DNA of 16,949 nucleotides, taken from an uncultured Candidatus Saccharibacteria bacterium (GTDB taxonomy: Bacteria > Patescibacteriota > Saccharimonadia > Saccharimonadales > Saccharimonadaceae). Below the pieces are notes generated by a model. That model had not been told where the DNA came from, did no database searches, and worked only from the letters and a program-made list of their open reading frames with translations. Location: positions 1-16,949 of the forward strand of contig CAKUZG010000015.1 in assembly GCA_934717805.1 (NCBI GenBank), given 5' to 3'. Below, piece after piece: positions 12,433 through 16,949 of the stretch; within the stretch, counting starts at the first letter, position 1, and each line of letters begins with the position of its first letter. The position numbers and the translations under genes were made by a program.

Positions 12433-12997
12433 ATTGGTTAATTTTCGAAAAAAATCTGGATTTTTAGTGGTTTTTGCATTATGTGGTTTGTTAATTGTAA
12501 TGCAATTTTCGAAGGCGGTTTTTGCTGAAGAAGCTGCAAAAGAAAAGCCAACAGATGTACAACTTTCGAAAATCAGTGAAAAATGCACAGATTTAAAGAA
12601 AGATTTAAAAAAGCTACGTTCAGAGGATGCCTTAAAGCGAGTTAATTTAGGCAAAGACTACGAAAAAATTTCGAATGGGCTAATGTCGAATTTTAATGCA
12701 CGAATTGCTTTGAACAAGAAAAATGATGCAGGGTTAATTTCATTAACGGCAGAATTTGATGAAAACTTCCGTTATTTTAGAGATAATTTTCAAAATTATG
12801 AGCGTGAACTTTCAGAACTAACCACTCAGGATTGTGTAAAAAATCCGAGAGAATTTTATTTAAAGCTTGAAAAAGTTCGAAAATTGCGACGAGAGGTGAG
12901 TTATAATACGACAAAATTAAGCGAAATTGCCGAAAAATATGGTATTCAAGTTCATGAATTTGTTATAAAAAACACAACAGGAGCAGCAAATGAATGA
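12422..12997 (+). CDS. Secreted helical protein with signal peptide, unknown function
   Basis: The ATG at 12422 lies 11 bases inside the aspS end, so the gene is coupled to it; a TTG at 12407 in the same frame is less likely. The 191-residue product has a clear signal peptide: basic MRIKLVNFRKK, a hydrophobic core (14-28) and a probable cleavage after Ala35 in KAVFA-EE. The mature part (36-191) is almost all helical and charged, with coiled-coil-like stretches at about 46-85 and 145-175. It has just two cysteines, Cys55 and Cys138, which could form a disulfide made by the DsbA-like enzyme encoded in this window. No family is recognised. With no second helix or lipobox it should be released or held by partners, possibly the membrane protein encoded next. 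Confidence 0.82.
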   Translation: MRIKLVNFRKKSGFLVVFALCGLLIVMQFSKAVFAEEAAKEKPTDVQLSKISEKCTDLKKDLKKLRSEDALKRVNLGKDYEKISNGLMSNFNARIALNKKNDAGLISLTAEFDENFRYFRDNFQNYERELSELTTQDCVKNPREFYLKLEKVRKLRREVSYNTTKLSEIAEKYGIQVHEFVIKNTTGAANE

Positions 12998-13403
12998 TTT
13001 TTGGAAAAAAGTTAAAAAGAAAATTACTACTGTATCATCACAGCCACAAAAAGAAATAAACGGTTCGAGGAATTTAATTATATTTATTGCTGGAAGTTTG
13101 GGGATTACAATTATTTTAGTGGTTGCAAGTTTAGCTTTATATACCGCCGATGGAACAATTCAGCTTGATTTGAGCCGGCCAGTTTTGCAAGAAGCGCGTG
13201 AGGCTCAGAAGAAGGCGAAGAAAGAAGAAGAAAAACGCAAGAAGTTTGAAAAGGATGAAGATTTTTCTCCACAAGGTGGACTTTCGAATAAAGAAATGGC
13301 AAATTTTGAATTATTCTATTCACATGCACGCAATAAAATTCACACAAATGAATTTAACGAAAACTCTTTGAGCGATGAAACTTTAAAAATAACAGATCAG
13401 TAA
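12990..13403 (+). CDS. Small single-pass membrane protein, unknown function
   Basis: The 137-residue product overlaps the previous gene by 8 bases (ATGAATGA), with ACAGGAGCA ahead of the ATG. It has a basic cytoplasmic start (about 1-27), one membrane helix (28-51) and an outside part that begins with TADGTIQLD. That part runs into a strongly charged coiled-coil-like segment (about 66-92, rich in E and K) and ends in a polar tail. There are no cysteines and no recognised domain. The tight overlap with a secreted helical protein suggests the two act together, for example as an anchor and its exported partner, but this is inference. Confidence 0.78.
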   Translation: MNDFWKKVKKKITTVSSQPQKEINGSRNLIIFIAGSLGITIILVVASLALYTADGTIQLDLSRPVLQEAREAQKKAKKEEEKRKKFEKDEDFSPQGGLSNKEMANFELFYSHARNKIHTNEFNENSLSDETLKITDQ

Positions 13404-13412
13404 AGGAGAAAA

Positions 13413-14069
13413 ATGACTTTTTTAAACCCGAAAGATTTTATAATTACTCGAAAGCGCAAACTCTATAAATTTGCACTTTTTAATAATTCTGCAATTTGTT
13501 TTGAATTTAACGAATGGCAAAAAGAAAATATTGAAGTCAATAACCTTGAAATTGGTGCAGGAACTGGATTTTTTAGTGAAGCTTTAGCGGCAAAAAATCC
13601 AACTAAAAATTTTGTAGCGGTTGATGTTAAGGCAGATAGGTTGGTTAAAGGTGCAATTAAAGCTGAACAGGATGGCATAAAAAATATTCGCTTTTTAAGG
13701 GCTCGAGCCGATCAACTTCTTGATGCTTTCGTTGAGAATTCGGTAAAATATCTTTGGGTTACATTTCCAGATCCGTATCCACGAAATCGAAACGCTGGTC
13801 GCCGATTAACTCACCCAACTTTTTTGCGAATTTATGCGAAATTATTAGCAGAAAATGGTGCTTTATATTTTAAAACTGACGCTAAAGATCTTTTCGACTG
13901 GAGTTTGGAACAACTTGTGGCGGAGGGCTGGCGAATTGAACGCCTCAGTTTCGACCTTCATGAAAGCAATTTGAACGAAAATTATAAAGTTATGACCACT
14001 TACGAAAAACGTTTCACGAATGAAGGTCTAAAAATTAACTTTGTAAAAGCTACGCCACCAAAAGAATAA
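13413..14069 (+). CDS. trmB: tRNA (guanine-N7-)-methyltransferase
   Basis: TrmB makes m7G at position 46 in the variable loop of many tRNAs using SAM. The 218-residue protein has the SAM motif LEIGAGTGFFS (45-55), VAVDVKADR (68-76), the family signature TFPDPYPRNRNAGRRL (117-132) with the downstream Thr/His pair, FKTDAKDL (153-160) and the C-terminal MTTYEKRFTNEGLKI (194-208). All match TrmB. The length is usual for bacteria. The start is supported by AAAGGAG 7 bases upstream. It follows the two small envelope genes by 9 bases and is the last gene of the aspS operon, so two tRNA-related enzymes bracket the operon. Confidence 0.94.
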   Translation: MTFLNPKDFIITRKRKLYKFALFNNSAICFEFNEWQKENIEVNNLEIGAGTGFFSEALAAKNPTKNFVAVDVKADRLVKGAIKAEQDGIKNIRFLRARADQLLDAFVENSVKYLWVTFPDPYPRNRNAGRRLTHPTFLRIYAKLLAENGALYFKTDAKDLFDWSLEQLVAEGWRIERLSFDLHESNLNENYKVMTTYEKRFTNEGLKINFVKATPPKE

Positions 14070-14106
14070 AAATATTTACTTTTTGGGATATACAATATTG
14101 GTCGCA

Positions 14107-14658
14107 ATGAAGAAAAATATACGAAAAGCCTTTCAAAAAGGAAGGCGAAGCTCAATGGTTTTGGATTTTAAAACTTCGAACTTTGCGGAAATCCGTGAAT
14201 TATTTTACTGGAAAATATTTTTTCGCAAGAATATTTATACGCATAAAATTTGGAATAAAAATCGCACAAAGTCGAAAATTAGAATTTTTGCTTTTCGAAA
14301 TCGAGAAGATTTAGAGAAATATTTAAAGGCGGAAAAGCTAAATTACGCCAAAAATCTTGAAGAAAAAACGCGCTTGATGGGCGAGGCTTTGGATTACCCA
14401 GATTTTGCGGTTAAGGATTTTGTGGAGATTTCGGCAAAAAAGAATCCGAACAAAACGCGCCTTAATTTTAAAAATTATGATTTTGGCTTTGATGGAATTA
14501 CTTTTTATATTGAAAATTTAGCAAAAATGCAAAAATGGTGTGCAATAAATAAAATTCCTTTTGAAAATTCGCAAATTAGTATTTTCGAAAATGATAAAAA
14601 GCGTTGGCACGAGCTTTCGAAAAGTGAAATTAGTGAAATTTTGAATGAAGAAAAATAG
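14107..14658 (+). CDS. Hypothetical protein, basic and aromatic-rich
   Basis: The 183-residue product is not recognised. It is soluble-looking, basic at the start (MKKNIRKAFQKGRR) and rich in Lys, Phe, Tyr and Trp. A central helical segment (around NREDLEKYLKAEKLNYAKNLEEKTRL) is followed by a beta-rich half (NYDFGFDGITFYIENL). There are no cysteine pairs, membrane helices or nucleotide-binding motifs. A TTG at 14083 in the same frame is possible, but the ATG at 14107 lies 10 bases after a TACAAT (14091-14096), the same leaderless geometry as other genes here; no good -35 box was found. There is no Shine-Dalgarno. It sits alone between trmB and uvrA. Confidence 0.7.
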   Translation: MKKNIRKAFQKGRRSSMVLDFKTSNFAEIRELFYWKIFFRKNIYTHKIWNKNRTKSKIRIFAFRNREDLEKYLKAEKLNYAKNLEEKTRLMGEALDYPDFAVKDFVEISAKKNPNKTRLNFKNYDFGFDGITFYIENLAKMQKWCAINKIPFENSQISIFENDKKRWHELSKSEISEILNEEK

Positions 14659-14687
14659 CTTGGAATAATTTTGGAAGTTTGCAATCC

Positions 14688-14716
14688 TGGAAATAATTCA
14701 AAAAATATGGTATAAT
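14688..14716 (+). promoter_or_regulatory. Promoter of uvrA
   Basis: TGGAAA (14688-14693), a 17-base spacer, and an extended -10 TGG-TATAAT (14708-14716). The leader of about 17 bases carries AAAGGAGAA before the ATG at 14740. No LexA-like operator palindrome was noticed here. Confidence 0.65.
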
Positions 14717-14739
14717 AGTTCGAATAATAAAGGAGAATT

Positions 14740-16949
14740 ATGGCGGATTTTTTGGAAATTAAGGGCGCGCGCGAACATAATTTAAAAAATGTAGATTTAA
14801 AGATTCCGCGCGATAAATTAGTGGTAATAACAGGGCTTTCTGGTAGCGGAAAGTCTAGTTTGGCGTTTGATACGATTTATGCGGAAGGTCAGCGTCGCTA
14901 CATGGAGAGCCTTAATTCTTATGCACGACAATTTTTAGGCACAATGGATAAGCCAGATGTAGATCAGATTACTGGACTTAGCCCTGCGATTTCAATTGAT
15001 CAAAAATCTACTAGCCGAAATCCACGTTCGACTGTAGCGACTGTAACTGAAATTTATGATTATTTGCGTCTTCTTTTTGCGCGAATTGGCACGCCGCATT
15101 GTCCGATTTGTGGTCGAGATGTGGTTCGGCGTACACCGCAAAGTATCGTTGATGGAATTATGAACCTCAAAGAAGGGTCTCGATTAATTTTGCTTGCACC
15201 AATTGCGAAAGCTAAAAAAGGTGAATTTGCACACGTTCCTGTTGAATTTTCGAAAAAAGGTTTTGCTCGTGCTCGTGTTGACGGTGTAATTTACGCTTTA
15301 GACGAATTCCCCGAGCTTGAAAAAAATATTAAGCACAATATTGAAATTGTAGTTGATCGTTTAGTTCTTTCGAAAGAAATGCGAACGCGTTTAGCTCAAA
15401 GTGTTGAACAGGCTCTAGATATGACGAATGGAATTCTCGAGATTTTAGATGATGAAACTGGTGAAGTTAAAATTTTCTCGCAACGTTACGCTTGTGAACT
15501 TCACCCAGATGAGCATATTCCTGAGCTTGAACCGCGATTGTTTTCATTCAATGCGCCGCAAGGAGCTTGTGAAACTTGTTCTGGGCTTGGAACGCGAATG
15601 GAAATTGACCCAGAATTAGTGCTTTCGCCAAATTTGACGATTTCCGAAGGCGCAATTCGTCCGTATAATCGTGTAATGGAAAAGGGCTATCGAATTAAAT
15701 TGCTTGAGGAAGTTGCAAAACGCCATGGATTTTCAACAAAAGTTCCAACTAAAAAACTTTCGAAAGAAGCGATTGATATTATTTTATACGGCACAAAAAC
15801 AGATGAAAAATATCCGATCGAAATGAACGGCCGTGTTTATAATATGAATTTTGAAGGCGTAATTCCGAATTTGGAGCGTCGCCATCGAGATACGGATAGC
15901 GAATTTCAACGCAAGGATATCGAAAGATTTATGCGCGTTCGAAAATGCCAAACTTGCGGTGGAAAACGTTTAAAGCCAGTCGTTCTTGCTGTGACGGTGG
16001 CCGGTTTGAATATCGTTGAGATTTGTGATCTTGCAATTGATGAGGCAGTTGAGCTCTTTAAGAACTTAGAATTAAACGAGCAGCAAAAGTTTATTTCAAC
16101 TCAAATTCTAAAAGAAATTTCTTCGAGATTAGGTTTTATGAATAATGTTGGCTTGAATTATTTGGAGCTTTCGCGTGCGGCAAACACTTTGAGTGGTGGC
16201 GAGGCACAGCGAATTCGTTTAGCAACGCAAATTGGTTCTGGCCTTCAAGGAGTGCTTTATGTTCTCGATGAGCCTTCAATTGGGCTCCATCAACGAGATA
16301 ACGACAAGCTGATTGCAACGCTAAAAAACCTGCGTGATTTAAACAATACTGTTTTGGTGGTTGAGCATGATGAAGATACTATTCGGGCGGCAGATTGGTT
16401 AGTTGATGTTGGTCCTGGTGCTGGTGTAAATGGTGGAATGATTGTGGCTTCTGGCACGCCTGAGGAGGTTTCGAAAAATCCAAAATCATTAACAGGAAAG
16501 TTTTTAAATGGTGAAGATAAAATTCAAACGCCAAAGAATCGACGTAAAATTCAAAAGAATGAAAAGCTAGTAATCAAAAATGCGCGCGAAAATAATTTGA
16601 AAAATATCGATGTTGAAATTCCGTTGAGCGTAATGACGGTAGTTTCTGGCGTTTCAGGAAGTGGAAAATCAACATTAGTTAATGAAATTTTAAGTAAAGA
16701 ATTGTTAGCGCGAAAACATCGTGCCCAAGAAGTTCCTGGTGCGCATGATGAAATTTTAGGTTTGGAAAAACTCGATAAAGCAATTGTGATTGATCAAAGT
16801 GCAATTGGTCGCACGCCGCGTTCGAATCCGGCAACTTACACGGGTGTTTTTACTCAAATTCGCGAGCTTTTTGCTGGCACGCCTGAAGCAAATATTCGTG
16901 GATATAAAGCTGGTCGGTTCAGTTTTAATGTTAAAGGTGGCCGCTGCGA
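14740..16949 (+). CDS. uvrA: UvrABC excinuclease subunit A (3' end cut by the window)
   Basis: UvrA is the ATPase that finds bulky DNA lesions with UvrB in nucleotide excision repair. About 736 of the expected 940 or so codons are visible. Elements: first Walker A GLSGSGKSS (32-40), CPIC (121-124), the first zinc module (Cys252...Cys280), CQTC (403-406), ABC signature LSGGEAQRIRLA (484-495), Walker B VLYVLDEPSIGL (505-516), and second Walker A SGVSGSGKST near 635-645. The zinc module reads C-x2-H-x21-C-x2-C, with His255 where E. coli has Cys; His259 could also serve. Actinobacterial UvrA has a similar Cys/His form. The second ABC signature lies beyond the edge. It has its own promoter and ribosome site. 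No uvrB or uvrC is in the window. Confidence 0.96.
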   Translation, partial: MADFLEIKGAREHNLKNVDLKIPRDKLVVITGLSGSGKSSLAFDTIYAEGQRRYMESLNSYARQFLGTMDKPDVDQITGLSPAISIDQKSTSRNPRSTVATVTEIYDYLRLLFARIGTPHCPICGRDVVRRTPQSIVDGIMNLKEGSRLILLAPIAKAKKGEFAHVPVEFSKKGFARARVDGVIYALDEFPELEKNIKHNIEIVVDRLVLSKEMRTRLAQSVEQALDMTNGILEILDDETGEVKIFSQRYACELHPDEHIPELEPRLFSFNAPQGACETCSGLGTRMEIDPELVLSPNLTISEGAIRPYNRVMEKGYRIKLLEEVAKRHGFSTKVPTKKLSKEAIDIILYGTKTDEKYPIEMNGRVYNMNFEGVIPNLERRHRDTDSEFQRKDIERFMRVRKCQTCGGKRLKPVVLAVTVAGLNIVEICDLAIDEAVELFKNLELNEQQKFISTQILKEISSRLGFMNNVGLNYLELSRAANTLSGGEAQRIRLATQIGSGLQGVLYVLDEPSIGLHQRDNDKLIATLKNLRDLNNTVLVVEHDEDTIRAADWLVDVGPGAGVNGGMIVASGTPEEVSKNPKSLTGKFLNGEDKIQTPKNRRKIQKNEKLVIKNARENNLKNIDVEIPLSVMTVVSGVSGSGKSTLVNEILSKELLARKHRAQEVPGAHDEILGLEKLDKAIVIDQSAIGRTPRSNPATYTGVFTQIRELFAGTPEANIRGYKAGRFSFNVKGGRC

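Noticed and set aside
16136..16318. Minus-strand ORF of 60 codons within uvrA
   Set aside because: It is antisense to the conserved ABC signature and Walker B of uvrA and has no independent support.
1..16949. Recoded UGA (glycine), as in some other candidate-phylum bacteria
   Set aside because: All main genes read to full family length with the standard code. The TGA at 12995-12997 ends a gene exactly at the usual overlap with the next start.
1..16949. tRNA, rRNA, CRISPR, insertion sequences or phage genes
   Set aside because: The intergenic gaps are short and accounted for by promoters and terminators. No repeat arrays, transposase motifs or cloverleaf-like sequences were seen by eye.

Overview
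The window is AT-rich, densely packed bacterial chromosome with standard stop codons. Gene content and style point to Saccharibacteria (TM7), probably a host-associated Nanosynbacter-like lineage. The clues are very short intergenic gaps, an arginine deiminase operon next to a LytR-CpsA-Psr wall enzyme, many small membrane or secreted proteins, actinobacterial-like features in UvrA, and heavy use of TCG-AAA and CGA codons. This taxonomic call is inference from style and recalled biology. There is no rRNA, tRNA, CRISPR array, transposase or phage gene in the window.

Layout. Positions 1-122 appear to hold the 3' end of an upstream membrane-protein gene, with a consensus promoter embedded in it. 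Positions 70-2095 hold an LCP wall-polymer transferase overlapping a LexA-type winged-helix protein that lacks the protease domain. An MscS channel (2140-3087) ends in a bidirectional terminator shared with a small convergent Cys-rich protein (3109-3426, minus). That protein is transcribed divergently from arcA-arcB-arcD (3562-7504), encoding arginine deiminase, ornithine carbamoyltransferase and a YfcC-type antiporter. A small anchored protein (7506-7931) follows, then a TylF-like methyltransferase with its own promoter (7946-8533). Positions 8534-8906 contain tandem promoters, a 30-codon small ORF with a good ribosome binding site, and a bidirectional terminator. A minus-strand DsbA-like protein (8907-9638) is divergent from a degenerate CNNM/CBS membrane protein (9719-10618). 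The aspS operon (10666-14069) holds aspartyl-tRNA synthetase, two overlapping genes for exported or membrane-anchored coiled-coil proteins, and trmB. An unrecognised gene (14107-14658) and a 3'-truncated uvrA (14740 to the edge) close the window.

How it fits together. ArcA and ArcB would convert arginine to ornithine and carbamoyl phosphate, and ArcD would exchange arginine for ornithine. ATP recovery needs carbamate kinase (arcC), which is not here. LCP, DsbA and the small exported Cys-pair proteins form a cell-envelope theme suited to a cell living on another bacterium. Two kinds of translation start alternate. Several genes have a near-consensus promoter whose -10 box lies only 6-11 nt before the ATG (leaderless or nearly so), while others have 5' leaders with strong GGAG sites.

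The least explained items are the 8551-8891 small-ORF/RNA locus, the three TAAAGC half-sites over the arc promoter, the divergent Cys-rich protein, and at least 19 copies of the palindrome TTTCGAAA.
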